The notes: generated by a model not told the origin, from the letters alone. 46,167 nt of DNA from JBBAEV01 sp041655735 (GCA_041655735.1 JBBAEV010000004.1:1-46167); one strand, 5' to 3'; shown: positions 9,384 to 18,185, numbered from the stretch's first letter. Program-made: numbers and translations.

Positions 9384-10361
9384 TTATCCCAATCCTTTCT
9401 TATATTTTAATAAAACATCTTCCAACTCTTTAACACTCTTAGCATTATTTATTTTTCTTCTTATATCACTAGCACCTTCTATTCCTTTTATATACCAACT
9501 AGCATGGCCTCTCATTTCTAATAACGCTAACTTATCTCCCTTTAATTCTAACAAATATTTAAAATGTTTTAAACACATATTTATCTTTTCATCATTATTA
9601 GGTACTTTTATTAATATATTTTTATCTAAATATTTTATTATTTGTCTTATAAGCCAAGGATTGCCTAATACTCCCCGACCTATCATAACCGCATCACATC
9701 CAGTTTCTTCTAACATTTTTTTAGCATCAAATGGAGTTTTTATATCACCATTTCCTATAACTGGGATAGAAATATTTTTTTTAACTTCTTTTATAATATC
9801 CCAATCAGCTTTTCCTCCATAACCTTGCTTTCTAGTTCTTCCATGAATAGTAATAGCACTAGCTCCTGCCTGTTCACAAATTTTAGCAACTTCTACTGCA
9901 TTAATACTTTTTCCATCCCAACCACTTCTTATTTTTACTGTCACCGGGACATCAACACTATTCACAACGTCTTTAACAATATCATATATTTTATTAAGGT
10001 CTCTTAATAAAGCTGCTCCTGCTTGTGCTCTTACCGCAACTTTAGGAACAGGGCACCCCATATTAATATCAATAATATCTGGCTCCATTTCTTTTTCAAT
10101 ATATTTAGCAGCTTTAACAAATGAATCTTTATCACTTCCAAATATTTGTTGGGAAATAGGCCTTTCAAAATTATTAAAGGTAAGCATATCAATAGTTTTT
10201 TTACTACCATAAATAATTGCCTTATCACTTACCATTTCAGCACACACTAATCCACAACCAAACTCTTTGGCTATTTTCCTAAAAGCACTATCAGTAACTC
10301 CAGCCATAGGAGCAAGTACTACTTGATTATCTATTTCAACATTTCCTATTTTCCATTTCAT
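9384..10361 (-). CDS. dusB: tRNA-dihydrouridine synthase DusB
   Basis: This FMN-dependent enzyme reduces uridine to dihydrouridine in the tRNA D-loop. It has an N-terminal TIM barrel starting VVLAPMAGVTDSAFR and a DINMGCPVPKV segment with the active-site Cys of Dus enzymes. ITIHGRTRKQGYGGKADWD and VIGNGDIKTP contribute to flavin binding, and a small helical C-terminal domain follows. It has 325 aa from the ATG at 10361, which follows GGTGGTGATATAT; two GTG codons four triplets upstream are inside the SD and unlikely starts. In Bacillus dusB also lies between ftsH and lysS, as here. It follows the ftsH terminator, so it probably has its own promoter, which I could not pinpoint in the short gap. 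Confidence 0.95.
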   Translation of the reverse strand: MKWKIGNVEIDNQVVLAPMAGVTDSAFRKIAKEFGCGLVCAEMVSDKAIIYGSKKTIDMLTFNNFERPISQQIFGSDKDSFVKAAKYIEKEMEPDIIDINMGCPVPKVAVRAQAGAALLRDLNKIYDIVKDVVNSVDVPVTVKIRSGWDGKSINAVEVAKICEQAGASAITIHGRTRKQGYGGKADWDIIKEVKKNISIPVIGNGDIKTPFDAKKMLEETGCDAVMIGRGVLGNPWLIRQIIKYLDKNILIKVPNNDEKINMCLKHFKYLLELKGDKLALLEMRGHASWYIKGIEGASDIRRKINNAKSVKELEDVLLKYKKGLG

Positions 10362-10391
10362 ATATATCACCACTATAATAAATATTATAAC

Positions 10392-10419
10392 AAAAGGTAG
10401 ATATCTTTATCTACCTTTT
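10392..10419 (-). terminator. Intrinsic terminator after ftsH
   Basis: A 12-bp perfect hairpin, AAAAGGTAGATA / TATCTACCTTTT with loop TCTT on the plus strand, is followed on the minus strand by TTTTGTTATAAT. The ftsH stop codon lies within the stem. Confidence 0.85.
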
Positions 10420-12366
10420 ATTTATTGCTTTTATTAATTCCTCTTTAGTCATAGTTGAATAATCTTTTATTTCTTCCACTTTAGCAAGCTTTTTTAAATC
10501 CTTTAGTGGTAAATTCTCAATTTGTTCTTCTTCAGGAAGCTTTCCTCTTATTACTAAATAATCTATTTGTTCTTTAGTTAATACTTCATGTTCTACTAAT
10601 TTATCAGCTATTAATTCTAATAACTTTTTATTATCTTTTAATGTTTTAATAGCTCCATCGTAACATTCATTTATTATTTTTCTTACTTCTTTATCTATTT
10701 CTAAAGCAACTTGATCAGAAAAGTTTTTAGTTTTTGCATAATCCCTTCCTAAGAAAATACTTTCTTCTCTATGTTCTAATTGAAGAGGTCCCAAATCGCT
10801 CATACCATACTCAGTAACCATCGCTCTAGCAATTTTAGTTGCCCTTTCAAAATCATTAACAGCACCAGTTGTTTTTTCTCCTAATATTAATTCTTGAGCA
10901 GCTCTACCACCCAATAACATTTTTATATTTTCTAACAACTCTGTTTTTGTAACATGTCTTTTTTCTTCTTTTTCAAAGAAACTAGTATAACCTCCAGCCA
11001 TACCACGAGGTATAATAGTAATTTTTTGAACAGCAACTGATTCCTCGGGAGATTTTATTCCGATGACAGCATGCCCCGCTTCATGAATTGCTGTAGATCT
11101 TTTATCTTTTTCACTATACTTTATACTCTTTTTAGCAGGTCCCATTAAAACTCTATCCATTCCTTCATCAACTTCTGAAAGGCTAATACGCTCTTTTCCT
11201 CTTCTAACTGCAAGCAACGCCGCCTCATTTAAAAGATTTTCTAAATCGGCACCACTAAATCCAGCAGTTCTTTGCGCTATATATTTAAATGTTACATTAG
11301 ATGACAATTTTTTGTTTTGTGCATGAACTTCGAGTATTTCTTTTCTTCCCTTAGCATCAGGTAAATTAACAACAATTCTTCGGTCAAATCTACCCGGTCT
11401 AAGTAATGCAGGGTCTAAAACATCAGGTCTATTAGTTGCGGCAATAACAATAATTCCTTCATTTTCTCCAAATCCATCCATTTCTGTTAGTAATTGATTT
11501 AAAGTTTGTTCCCTTTCATCATGGCCTCCACCAACACCAGTACCTCTTTGACGACCTACCGCATCTATTTCATCAATAAATATTAAACAAGGAGCATTGT
11601 TTTTAGCTTGCTTAAACATATCGCGGACTCTACTAGCTCCAACTCCTACAAATAATTCTACAAACTCTGAACCACTTATATAATAAAATGGTACATTAGC
11701 TTCTCCAGCTACTGCTCTAGCAAGTAATGTTTTACCTGTACCAGGAGAACCTACTAATAAAACTCCTTTAGGAATTCTAGCTCCCATTTTTGTAAACTTT
11801 TTAGGATTTTTTAAAAAATCAATAAGCTCACTAACTTCTTCTTTTTCTTCTACTAATCCTGCAACATTTTTAAACGTTACCTTTTTATTATTTACATTTA
11901 ATTTTGCTCTACTTCGCCCAAAATCCATTGATTTTGAAGCTCCTCCAATTTGTCTTGATACAATAAAGAAAGTTGCTCCAATAAGTAACATTATTGGTAA
12001 AACATTTATTAAAATTAACATAAATGAACTACCCTCCGGATCAGCGTTAGTGTTAAAATCAAATTCATGTTTTTCTTCTGCATCTAATATTCTTTCAATT
12101 ACTTCATCAGTTAAAGGCATCATTACCTTAAAAGTTTCTTTTTCTTTATAATTATCTAAACGACCAGTTATTTCATAAATAGCTGATCTAGATTTAGGAG
12201 TAATAGTAAGTTCTTCTACTTTCCCCTCCCCTATATTTTCCAATAAATTATTATAGGTAATATTATTAACCTTTTGGTTCATCACATTAAAAAAATAAAC
12301 AACAGTTATTATAATAATAAATAACATGATATAAGGTAATAATCCTTTTTTTACATTTTGTTTCAT
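10411..12366 (-). CDS. ftsH: ATP-dependent zinc metalloprotease FtsH
   Basis: This membrane-anchored AAA+ protease is a hexamer that degrades misfolded membrane proteins and regulators. It has 651 aa, a normal length. A first membrane helix (about 9-27) is followed by an extracytoplasmic domain and a second helix (about 114-137). The AAA+ core has Walker A GSPGTGKT (206-213), Walker B CLIFIDEID (260-268) and the second region of homology NRPDVLDPALLRPGRFDR. The catalytic zinc motif is HEAGH at 428-432. ATGGAGGGAAAAAC precedes ATG. It is directly downstream of tilS with a 17-bp gap, as in Bacillus (although hprT, usually between them, is absent), and ends with a strong terminator. Confidence 0.98.
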   Translation of the reverse strand: MKQNVKKGLLPYIMLFIIIITVVYFFNVMNQKVNNITYNNLLENIGEGKVEELTITPKSRSAIYEITGRLDNYKEKETFKVMMPLTDEVIERILDAEEKHEFDFNTNADPEGSSFMLILINVLPIMLLIGATFFIVSRQIGGASKSMDFGRSRAKLNVNNKKVTFKNVAGLVEEKEEVSELIDFLKNPKKFTKMGARIPKGVLLVGSPGTGKTLLARAVAGEANVPFYYISGSEFVELFVGVGASRVRDMFKQAKNNAPCLIFIDEIDAVGRQRGTGVGGGHDEREQTLNQLLTEMDGFGENEGIIVIAATNRPDVLDPALLRPGRFDRRIVVNLPDAKGRKEILEVHAQNKKLSSNVTFKYIAQRTAGFSGADLENLLNEAALLAVRRGKERISLSEVDEGMDRVLMGPAKKSIKYSEKDKRSTAIHEAGHAVIGIKSPEESVAVQKITIIPRGMAGGYTSFFEKEEKRHVTKTELLENIKMLLGGRAAQELILGEKTTGAVNDFERATKIARAMVTEYGMSDLGPLQLEHREESIFLGRDYAKTKNFSDQVALEIDKEVRKIINECYDGAIKTLKDNKKLLELIADKLVEHEVLTKEQIDYLVIRGKLPEEEQIENLPLKDLKKLAKVEEIKDYSTMTKEELIKAINKR

Positions 12367-12383
12367 GTTTTTCCCTCCATTTG

Positions 12384-13712
12384 TTAGTAATACTTTAATA
12401 TTATATCATAGTTTTCATTTTTTTCCTTATCATATTTTGATTTTTTTAAATCAGGTATCCACAATATTTTACCTGCTGAATCAATCACAACAGGCCATTT
12501 TTCTCTTTCAGCGGTAGATATTTTTTCATCTATAAATATATCTTTCACTTTTTTTCTACCTAATAAACCCTTTGCCTCCATTTTATCTCCAAAGTTTCTT
12601 GACCTTACATGTAAAGGAGTTTCTATTTCTTCTGAAGATAATCTTAAAATATCATTGTTTGTACTATCGGCCTCTTCAACAATTTCAATATTTTTTCCAT
12701 TTGGTAAATTCACATAATTAATAAGTTCTATTTCGTAATCCCCTTTATTAATTTCGCTATCTTTTGTAAGGGTTAAATTTTTATAGGCTTTTATTGCCTT
12801 AATGCCATTAGGCAAATAAATATACGAATTAGGTTTATCAGAATTGATGAGCTCAAATAATAATTCAGCATGTTTATCATAAATAAGCATTAAATCATCT
12901 TGATATACATTCTCTAAAATATAGTATATTATTTTTTGTTGAATTAAATAATCCAATTTTAAAAATTTTTCTATATTTAATATATTTTGTTTATATATGT
13001 TACTTACTACATTACGCATCTGGTTATCGATGAAGTTATTATATTCTAGTAACGTTTCACTAAATTTTAAAAATTTATGGTGAACATTTTTATCCTCTTT
13101 TTTAAAAAAAGGTAAAATATACTTTCTGTATCTATTCCTAGTATAAACACTTTTCTTGTTTGAAGGATCCTCAACATATCTTATATTATTATTCTTGTTA
13201 TAATCCAATATTTCTTGCTTAGTAACAGTAATAAATGGTCTTATTATTTTATAATCACCCATATTCACAATTTTTGAAAAACCACTATAACCCCTTAAGG
13301 TTGAACCTCTAGCAATTCTCATTAAAATAGTTTCAATCAAATCATCAGCATGATGAGCAGTAAGTAAATATTTAGCCCCGTATTTTTTTACTATTTTCCC
13401 AAAATAACTATATCTTTTTGTACGTGCCTCATTATGAAAATTATCATCACCATAATCATCAATTTTCATACTTTCAAAAGTAATTTGATTATTATCACAA
13501 TATTTTTCAATAAATTCTTTTTCTTTATCACTTTCTTTTCTCACATTATGGTTAACATGAGCACAAACAATAAAAATATCAATTTCTCTTTTTATTTCTG
13601 TAAGTAAATGGAGTAAGGCCATTGAATCTGGTCCTCCAGATACACCAACTATAACCACATCTCCATACTTTATTCCAATATTTTCTAATAAAAAAGAATA
13701 GGCTCCTTGCAT
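12384..13712 (-). CDS. tilS: tRNA(Ile)-lysidine synthetase
   Basis: TilS ligates lysine to C34 of the CAU-anticodon tRNA-Ile so that it reads AUA. The N-terminal PP-loop ATPase motif is SGGPDS (residues 25-30) in VVIVGVSGGPDSMALLHLL. HVNHNVR, LTAHHADDLIETILMR and RGSTLRGYSG follow, all TilS-typical, and a C-terminal TilS domain contains VRSRNFGDKM. I start at ATG 13712 (442 aa) because GAAGGTGATAAA precedes it; the longer form adds 17 residues without an SD and overlaps the upstream gene. AUA decoding is essential in a genome this AT-rich, where AUA is a common codon. It lies between a small membrane-protein gene and ftsH. Confidence 0.96.
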   Translation of the reverse strand: MQGAYSFLLENIGIKYGDVVIVGVSGGPDSMALLHLLTEIKREIDIFIVCAHVNHNVRKESDKEKEFIEKYCDNNQITFESMKIDDYGDDNFHNEARTKRYSYFGKIVKKYGAKYLLTAHHADDLIETILMRIARGSTLRGYSGFSKIVNMGDYKIIRPFITVTKQEILDYNKNNNIRYVEDPSNKKSVYTRNRYRKYILPFFKKEDKNVHHKFLKFSETLLEYNNFIDNQMRNVVSNIYKQNILNIEKFLKLDYLIQQKIIYYILENVYQDDLMLIYDKHAELLFELINSDKPNSYIYLPNGIKAIKAYKNLTLTKDSEINKGDYEIELINYVNLPNGKNIEIVEEADSTNNDILRLSSEEIETPLHVRSRNFGDKMEAKGLLGRKKVKDIFIDEKISTAEREKWPVVIDSAGKILWIPDLKKSKYDKEKNENYDIILKYY

Positions 13713-13734
13713 TTTATCACCTTCTATACTAATT

Positions 13735-14163
13735 TTATCTAAAAACCTCATCAGTCGCAACAATTTTTCTAAATATATAATTAATAATAAATAAATTTAA
13801 ACTGAATACTAATAAATAATTTATATCATTATAATTAAATATTAATTTTTCAACTTTATTGGTGCTGATAAAGTAAATAACCGAGGATAGCCAAAAAATA
13901 AATATATTACTTTTTATATGCTTTTTTATCATTTGTATAAATAGTATATGAATATTAAAAAATATAACTATTTTTAATATTAAGTGGTAATTAAAAAGAA
14001 AACCATATAGTAAGAAACCTATAATATAATAGGGAGTACTTTTTTTAAAAACTATATAAATCAAATAAAATATTATATAAAAATACAATAAATTATTTTT
14101 TAATATGTAAATAATTATAATTCCTAAATAAAAAAAAACAAAATTAATTATATTTTTCCTCAT
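13735..14163 (-). CDS. Small integral membrane protein, unknown
   Basis: I do not recognise this 142-aa protein. From ATG 14163 (strong SD ACAGGAGGTATATAGT) it begins MRKNIINFVFFYLGIIIIY and has about five hydrophobic helices rich in Ile, Phe and Tyr, linked by short basic loops (FKKSTPYY, IKKHIKS). It lies between divIC and tilS, where Bacillus carries spoIIE and the yabS/yabT genes. It could be a relic or functional remnant of a sporulation membrane protein such as the membrane part of SpoIIE, but nothing in the residues proves that. It starts about 70 bp after the divIC stop, beyond a terminator. The extreme hydrophobicity and AT content make homology detection hard. Confidence 0.7.
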   Translation of the reverse strand: MRKNIINFVFFYLGIIIIYILKNNLLYFYIIFYLIYIVFKKSTPYYIIGFLLYGFLFNYHLILKIVIFFNIHILFIQMIKKHIKSNIFIFWLSSVIYFISTNKVEKLIFNYNDINYLLVFSLNLFIINYIFRKIVATDEVFR

Positions 14164-14220
14164 ACTATATACCTCCTGTAAAATATCATAAAGGAAATAT
14201 ACAAATAATTTTGTCACAAA

Positions 14221-14243
14221 AATACCTTAATAATTAAGGTATT
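14221..14243 (-). terminator. Intrinsic terminator after divIC
   Basis: A perfect 10-bp stem AATACCTTAA / TTAAGGTATT (14221-14230 / 14234-14243) with loop TAA is followed on the minus strand by TTTTTGTGAC. The divIC stop codon is inside it. Confidence 0.8.
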
Positions 14244-14524
14244 CTAATTATAAATTCTCCATCTTTTGAATATAAATATTTTTCTCTTGCATATCTAGCA
14301 ACATAATCCGGATCTTTTAATTTCTGCAATTCAGCTTCTAACCCCTGTTCTTCTTCTTTAAGTTCATTCAATTGTACGGTTAAAAACCGTTGTTCCTTTT
14401 TTTTATTATAAATTTGATACATGTTTTGCCCTATTGAAAAAAGAATGGCTCCAATAATTATAAATGAAATTGTTCCTAAAAAAAGAATTCTTCTTGTTAT
14501 TTTAGTATTATTTTTTTTAACCAT
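14234..14524 (-). CDS. divIC: Septum formation initiator DivIC (FtsB-like)
   Basis: DivIC is a bitopic divisome protein that pairs with FtsL and DivIB to activate septal peptidoglycan synthesis. It has a short basic cytoplasmic N-terminus (VKKNNTKITRR), one membrane helix (about 14-34), then an extracytoplasmic coiled coil (NKKKEQRFLTVQLNELKEEE). It ends in the DivIC/FtsB-type DPDYVARYAREKYLYSKDGE. It has 96 aa from ATG 14524, chosen because AGGGGTGAAAGAT precedes it; a GTG three codons upstream overlaps the SD. It follows yabP-yabQ, the same order as in Bacillus (yabP-yabQ-divIC), which strongly supports all three calls. Confidence 0.9.
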   Translation of the reverse strand: MVKKNNTKITRRILFLGTISFIIIGAILFSIGQNMYQIYNKKKEQRFLTVQLNELKEEEQGLEAELQKLKDPDYVARYAREKYLYSKDGEFIIRIP

Positions 14525-14572
14525 ATCTTTCACCCCTAGTATTAAAAATTATATCATTTATCATATAAAAAA

Positions 14573-14848
14573 TCAATTTCTTTGAAGGAACTTTGTTTTT
14601 CGATTGGCAAAATAATAGCCTACTAGTATCATCAATAGAAAATAAAAATGAATTATACCGTTGTTTATTTTCTTTAAAATTAAAAAATATAACAACACAT
14701 TATCTATTATAAATAAAAAAGTTATTATAATTTTAAGTATTATTTTTTTATTATATATATATTTATAATTTAAATTTAATAGCAAGGAGAAAAACATACC
14801 ATATAAAAAGGAATATATTAACGAGCGTATTTGAATTATTAGTATCAT
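14573..14848 (-). CDS. yabQ: Spore cortex protein YabQ-like
   Basis: The 91-aa membrane protein has three hydrophobic segments, opening MILIIQIRSLIYSFLYGMFF, with LLNLNYKYI and a FLIIDNVLLYFLILKKINNG middle. This matches the YabQ family, small membrane proteins needed for spore cortex formation in B. subtilis and made in the mother cell. Its identity rests on the weak family pattern plus order: its ATG overlaps the yabP stop by 4 bp (ATGA) and divIC follows, as in Bacillus. It is shorter than the B. subtilis protein (about 210 aa) and lacks its long hydrophilic tail. Confidence comes mostly from context. Confidence 0.75.
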   Translation of the reverse strand: MILIIQIRSLIYSFLYGMFFSLLLNLNYKYIYNKKIILKIIITFLFIIDNVLLYFLILKKINNGIIHFYFLLMILVGYYFANRKTKFLQRN

Positions 14849-15135
14849 TTAAATAATTTATTAAATAGACCGCCTTCTTGTTTTTGTTTTGTCTCCTCAA
14901 CGTAATTTAAACTTTTTATAAAACCTTTTATAGAAACATTGCCTTGATATGTATCTAATTTAATCATCTCTAGTTCTTCTCCTTTTACAATAATATATCC
15001 TAAAGATGTTTCAAGTAAAAATTCATTACTATCAAAGCTTTCTACCTTTTTAACCCCTGTCAATGTTATGTTTTTTCTTTCTATAACGTTAATGCTATGA
15101 CCAATTACCGGCTCACCATTTACCTTGTCCATCAT
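14845..15135 (-). CDS. yabP: Sporulation protein YabP
   Basis: YabP is a small cytoplasmic protein of the YabP/YqfC family, made in the mother cell under SigE in Bacillus and linked to cortex assembly. It has 96 aa with the family pattern GHSINVIERKNITLTGVKKV, SFDSNEFLLETSLGYIIVKG and VSIKGFIKSLNY, a beta-rich fold. The C-terminus EETKQKQEGGLFNKLFK is polar and looks like a membrane-binding amphipathic helix. The SD CAGGAGGGAT precedes ATGATG; either ATG could start it. It lies 81 bp after spoVG beyond a terminator and is translationally coupled to yabQ. A sporulation promoter is expected in that gap, but I cannot define one. Confidence 0.88.
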   Translation of the reverse strand: MMDKVNGEPVIGHSINVIERKNITLTGVKKVESFDSNEFLLETSLGYIIVKGEELEMIKLDTYQGNVSIKGFIKSLNYVEETKQKQEGGLFNKLFK

Positions 15136-15186
15136 ATCCCTCCTGATAAAAGATATGATTTTTTTAAAAAAAATATGAAAACTAAA

Positions 15187-15210
15187 AAAATCCTATTTTA
15201 CTAGGATTTT
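15187..15210 (-). terminator. Intrinsic terminator after spoVG
   Basis: A perfect 9-bp stem AAAATCCTA / TAGGATTTT with a 6-nt loop is followed on the minus strand by TTTTTTAG. It separates spoVG from the yabP-yabQ-divIC unit. Confidence 0.8.
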
Positions 15211-15216
15211 ATTATA

Positions 15217-15522
15217 CTACTCTTCTGTATCACTATCTTCTTCAGTGGTGTAATCGGAACCTTCCTCTTCTAATCTCGCATACTCAGTTAAAATTGCATC
15301 TTCAAACATTTTTCTTGTTTCAGAATTAACTGGATGAGCTATATCGCGATAGCCCCCAGTAGCAGTTTTACGACTTGGCATAGCAATAAATAAACCATTT
15401 ACTCCTGAAATAATTCTAATATCTCTTACAGCAAAATTGTTATCAATTGTAACTGATGCTATCCCTTTCATGCGTGAATTTTCTTTTTCCATTTTACGTA
15501 CATTTACCGCCGTAATATTCAT
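15217..15522 (-). CDS. spoVG: Septation/sporulation regulator SpoVG
   Basis: SpoVG is a small site-specific nucleic-acid-binding regulator involved in asymmetric septation and many stationary-phase traits. The 101-aa protein has the conserved core MNITAVNVRKMEKENSRMKG, ASVTIDNNFAVRDIRII and FIAMPSRKTATGGYRDIAHP, and VNSETRKMFEDAILTEY. The C-terminal tail (EEEGSDYTTEEDSDTEE) is acidic and variable, as usual. A strong SD (GGAGGGAGG) lies 8-15 bp before ATG. Upstream on the minus strand TTGCAT and TATAAA are 15 bp apart, only a weak promoter candidate; in B. subtilis the gene is SigH-dependent. It stands alone between veg and yabP. Confidence 0.97.
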   Translation of the reverse strand: MNITAVNVRKMEKENSRMKGIASVTIDNNFAVRDIRIISGVNGLFIAMPSRKTATGGYRDIAHPVNSETRKMFEDAILTEYARLEEEGSDYTTEEDSDTEE

Positions 15523-15602
15523 TGGTATAGCCTCCCTCCACTACCTCATTATCATTTTATAATAATTGGAAAAAAAATGCAATATAATTAGACAAAATTA
15601 TT

Positions 15603-15824
15603 TTATTTAAAACGTATTTCGATAGTATGCATTAATATATCAGAATAACTAAATGATTTTTTTTCTTGATTATTATTTATTTCAACGACAAAAACAAAGG
15701 GATATATTTCCACTATAACAGCTTCAAATTTTTCAATTTTATTTCTACTTCCATTGAATGTTATTTCAACTTTTTCCCCAAGGTGCTTTTCTAATTCTTC
15801 TTTTATTTCATCAATTCCGATCAT
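15603..15824 (-). CDS. veg: Veg protein
   Basis: Veg is a highly expressed small protein of Bacilli, reported to promote biofilm matrix gene expression in B. subtilis and lying directly upstream of sspF there. The 73-aa form from ATG 15824 reads MIGIDEIKEELEKHLGEKVE, then a beta-rich SH3-like segment VEITFNGSRNKIEKFEAVIVEIYPFVF cut here for length, ending SYSDILMHTIEIRF. It was chosen over a longer form because AAGGAAGGGGTGCTAAT precedes it. Neighbours yabG upstream and spoVG downstream keep the Bacillus yabG-veg-...-spoVG order without sspF, ispE, purR and yabJ between. Confidence 0.9.
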   Translation of the reverse strand: MIGIDEIKEELEKHLGEKVEITFNGSRNKIEKFEAVIVEIYPFVFVVEINNNQEKKSFSYSDILMHTIEIRFK

Positions 15825-15869
15825 ATTAGCACCCCTTCCTTTAATCATTATAACATATTTATCATATTT

Positions 15870-16655
15870 TTACGAGCGCGGATAGCCTAAATACATAGTT
15901 CCACTTGTTTTAACTCCTCCGAATCCTTTTTCCTTATTTAGAGTTAAAGCAATAATATTAAGCAAATCTATATCCTTGTTTTTTTCAGACAAACTAACAG
16001 AAGAAGCAATTAGAGCTGGATCGAGTGAATGAATATTAATTCTTTTAGGACTTGAAGCAAAATTAGCCCCAGCCTTTAATAATTCCTCATAATTTGATTG
16101 ACAAGCTCCCGAAATAATTATTAATTTATTATGAGAGCGTTCATATTTACGAGCTTCTAAGACAGCTTTTATAAAATTTGAACTATTTTTATACGCATCT
16201 ACTTTTCTGTTGTTTTTTCCTTTTTTATAATAAGCATCGTGTCCCGTTATAACAAGAATTTCAGGTTTAATCATATTTAAATATTTTCCTATTTCTTTAT
16301 AAAAATCTATTTCTTTTAAACAAACTCCATAAGCCACAATATTAAGTTTTTTATATAAATTTATACAACGGTCTAAATAGTCCCTATCTCCATCGAAATG
16401 TAGTATTTTACCTGGAATATAAAAAAAATTATCATTTCTAATAGTCATGCTTTTTATTTTATCTGCGTACTCATCATCATTTGTTTTTTTTTCTTCACCT
16501 TCATATAATCTTAAATCTTCTTTTGAACTATCTGCTATTAAACGTACATTTACTCCCTTTAAAATATAATTATTATTTTTAATATCAATAATTTTAAAAA
16601 GAGTATCATTGTTATAAGAATTTCTTGTAACATAATCTCCTTTTTTATAATCCAT
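15870..16655 (-). CDS. yabG: Sporulation-specific protease YabG
   Basis: YabG is a mother-cell cysteine-type protease that trims spore coat proteins (and pre-germination proteins in clostridia). The 261-aa protein has an N-terminal SH3-like part (MDYKKGDYVTRNSYNNDTLF) and the conserved catalytic region with HFDGDRDYLDRC, VYGV-like AYGVCLKE, LVITGHDAYYKK and IISGACQSNYEELLKAGANFASSP; the His of TGHD and the Cys of GACQSNY are candidate catalytic residues. It ends with TSGTMYLGYPRS. Start ATG 16655 follows ATAGGTGATCAAT. It lies between rsmA and veg as in Bacillus. It is good evidence that the organism sporulates. Confidence 0.93.
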   Translation of the reverse strand: MDYKKGDYVTRNSYNNDTLFKIIDIKNNNYILKGVNVRLIADSSKEDLRLYEGEEKKTNDDEYADKIKSMTIRNDNFFYIPGKILHFDGDRDYLDRCINLYKKLNIVAYGVCLKEIDFYKEIGKYLNMIKPEILVITGHDAYYKKGKNNRKVDAYKNSSNFIKAVLEARKYERSHNKLIIISGACQSNYEELLKAGANFASSPKRINIHSLDPALIASSVSLSEKNKDIDLLNIIALTLNKEKGFGGVKTSGTMYLGYPRS

Positions 16656-16699
16656 ATTGATCACCTATATAAATATATGCATAAAAAAAGAAAACTTCC

Positions 16700-17539
16700 C
16701 TAACTAGAAGATTTCAATTTATTAGAAATATCCCCCAACTGTTCTATAGATAGATTTTCCGCTCTAACCATTAAATCAAGATTATGTTTTTTTAACTCAT
16801 CTTCAATCACCTTTAAATTATATTTTCTTAAATTATTCCTCAAATTTTTCCTTTTATATTTAAATGCATCTCTAACTAAATCAAAAAATAAATTTTCATC
16901 TTTTAAAACTAATTTTAATTTATCTCTTCTTTTTAGACTTATGACCATACTATCTATTTTGGGTTTAGGAAAAAAAACATTTTTACTGACATTAAATAAT
17001 TTTTTTATTTCAAAATAATAATCTAAAAAAATTGTTAGAGAATTATAGCTCTTTTGTCCAGGACTGGCCATAAATCTTTGTCCTACTTCTTTCTGTACCA
17101 TTATTACAATTTCATTTATTTTTATATTATCATTTATTATTTTTGTAATAATAGGGGTAGTAATATAATAAGGTAAGTTAGCAATCATATAAATATTATC
17201 ATAATTTATTTTTATATCCTTATTAATATTCCTTTTTAAAAAATCATCATAAATGATTTCAATATTATCAAATAATTTCAAATTTTCTAGTAATATTGGT
17301 TTTAATTCTAAATCAATCTCATAACATAAAACCTTTTTAGCCTTAGTAGCCAAAAATCTAGTTAATCCCCCTGCTCCAGGACCTATTTCTATAACCAATG
17401 AATTACTTTTTATATCACTTCTTTCAACTATACTTTTTAATATATTCTCATCAAAGATAAAATTTTGCCCAAATTTCTTTTTAAAATGAAAATTAGTTTT
17501 TTTTAATAAAGCATTTGTCATAAAATTATAAGAAGACAT
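16700..17539 (-). CDS. rsmA: 16S rRNA dimethyladenosine transferase RsmA (KsgA)
   Basis: RsmA methylates two adjacent adenosines near the 3' end of 16S rRNA (A1518/A1519). It has 279 aa. FHFKKKFGQNFIFDENIL opens the Rossmann fold, the SAM site is VIEIGPGAGGLTRFLA (about 49-64), and the catalytic motif is NLPYYI (about 120). A C-terminal helical domain follows (AFKYKRKNLRNNLRKY). The start follows GGGGGTGGAATTAATAA; a second ATG at codon 7 is possible. It is 3 bp after the 3D-domain gene and before yabG, matching the Bacillus order yabE-rnmV-ksgA-yabG except that rnmV is missing. A weak hairpin with a T-run at about 16680-16695 may end the unit. Confidence 0.96.
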   Translation of the reverse strand: MSSYNFMTNALLKKTNFHFKKKFGQNFIFDENILKSIVERSDIKSNSLVIEIGPGAGGLTRFLATKAKKVLCYEIDLELKPILLENLKLFDNIEIIYDDFLKRNINKDIKINYDNIYMIANLPYYITTPIITKIINDNIKINEIVIMVQKEVGQRFMASPGQKSYNSLTIFLDYYFEIKKLFNVSKNVFFPKPKIDSMVISLKRRDKLKLVLKDENLFFDLVRDAFKYKRKNLRNNLRKYNLKVIEDELKKHNLDLMVRAENLSIEQLGDISNKLKSSS

Positions 17540-17542
17540 TTA

Positions 17543-18160
17543 TTAATTCCACCCCCATCTCATAATATCAAAACGAACATTCTTTTGACGTCCTATTCTA
17601 ATAGAATCTTTTTCAGCTTCATATAATAGATCCATTTTCTCCCCTTTTACAGCTCTTCCGCGATCAAGCACAACTGCAATTATTGGTTCTTTAGAAAAAC
17701 GAAAATTAGATATTTTCACTATGCTACCACAAGGAATACCAGGATCTGATGCCACTATTCTTACTTTTCCATATATTTTATCATTAAAATAAATATTACC
17801 ATTTTTTACATTAGGACGGGGAGGACATCCAACTTTTCCTCCACACCCCTCACAATCAGGTCCGTATCCTGTTAAAATACCAGTAAAAGATAAAATGGCA
17901 TTTTCTTTTTGATCATTATTAACTAATTCATTTATTTCTTCAATAGTTAGTATTTTATTAGAAAAAATCGGTTGATAGATAACCTTACTTTTAAAACCAT
18001 ACTTTTCTTCGTAGTTTACATTATACAATTCTCTAGTAAATTTTAAACTAGAAACATCTAAAATAATTTTTGTTGTATTTGAATTAATTACTAAACTAGC
18101 CAAAGAAACAAATAATACTTTAACTACATTGATTAATAATCTCAAAACATAATTATTCAT
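17543..18160 (-). CDS. 3D-domain protein (YabE/YuiC-like), secreted
   Basis: The 205-aa protein has a membrane helix or signal anchor at 7-24 and a C-terminal 3D domain, a small double-psi barrel related to MltA. The 3D motifs are LTGYGPDCEGCGGKVGCPP, VASDPGIPCGSIVKI and VVLDRGRAVKGEKMDLLY, which hold the three conserved aspartates. Such domains occur in resuscitation-factor or lytic enzymes (YabE) acting on peptidoglycan. It lacks the DUF348, G5 and transglycosylase parts of full-length YabE. Several cysteines in the domain suggest disulphide bonds outside the cell. It lies between tatD and rsmA, precisely the yabE position in Bacillus, so it is the likely orthologue in reduced form. AGGTGAAATAG precedes ATG. 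Confidence 0.85.
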   Translation of the reverse strand: MNNYVLRLLINVVKVLFVSLASLVINSNTTKIILDVSSLKFTRELYNVNYEEKYGFKSKVIYQPIFSNKILTIEEINELVNNDQKENAILSFTGILTGYGPDCEGCGGKVGCPPRPNVKNGNIYFNDKIYGKVRIVASDPGIPCGSIVKISNFRFSKEPIIAVVLDRGRAVKGEKMDLLYEAEKDSIRIGRQKNVRFDIMRWGWN

Positions 18161-18185
18161 CTATTTCACCTCAAAAAAATAAAAT

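Noticed and set aside
10031..10228. 65-codon minus-strand frame inside dusB
   Set aside because: It overlaps dusB in another frame, lacks an SD and has no recognisable content.
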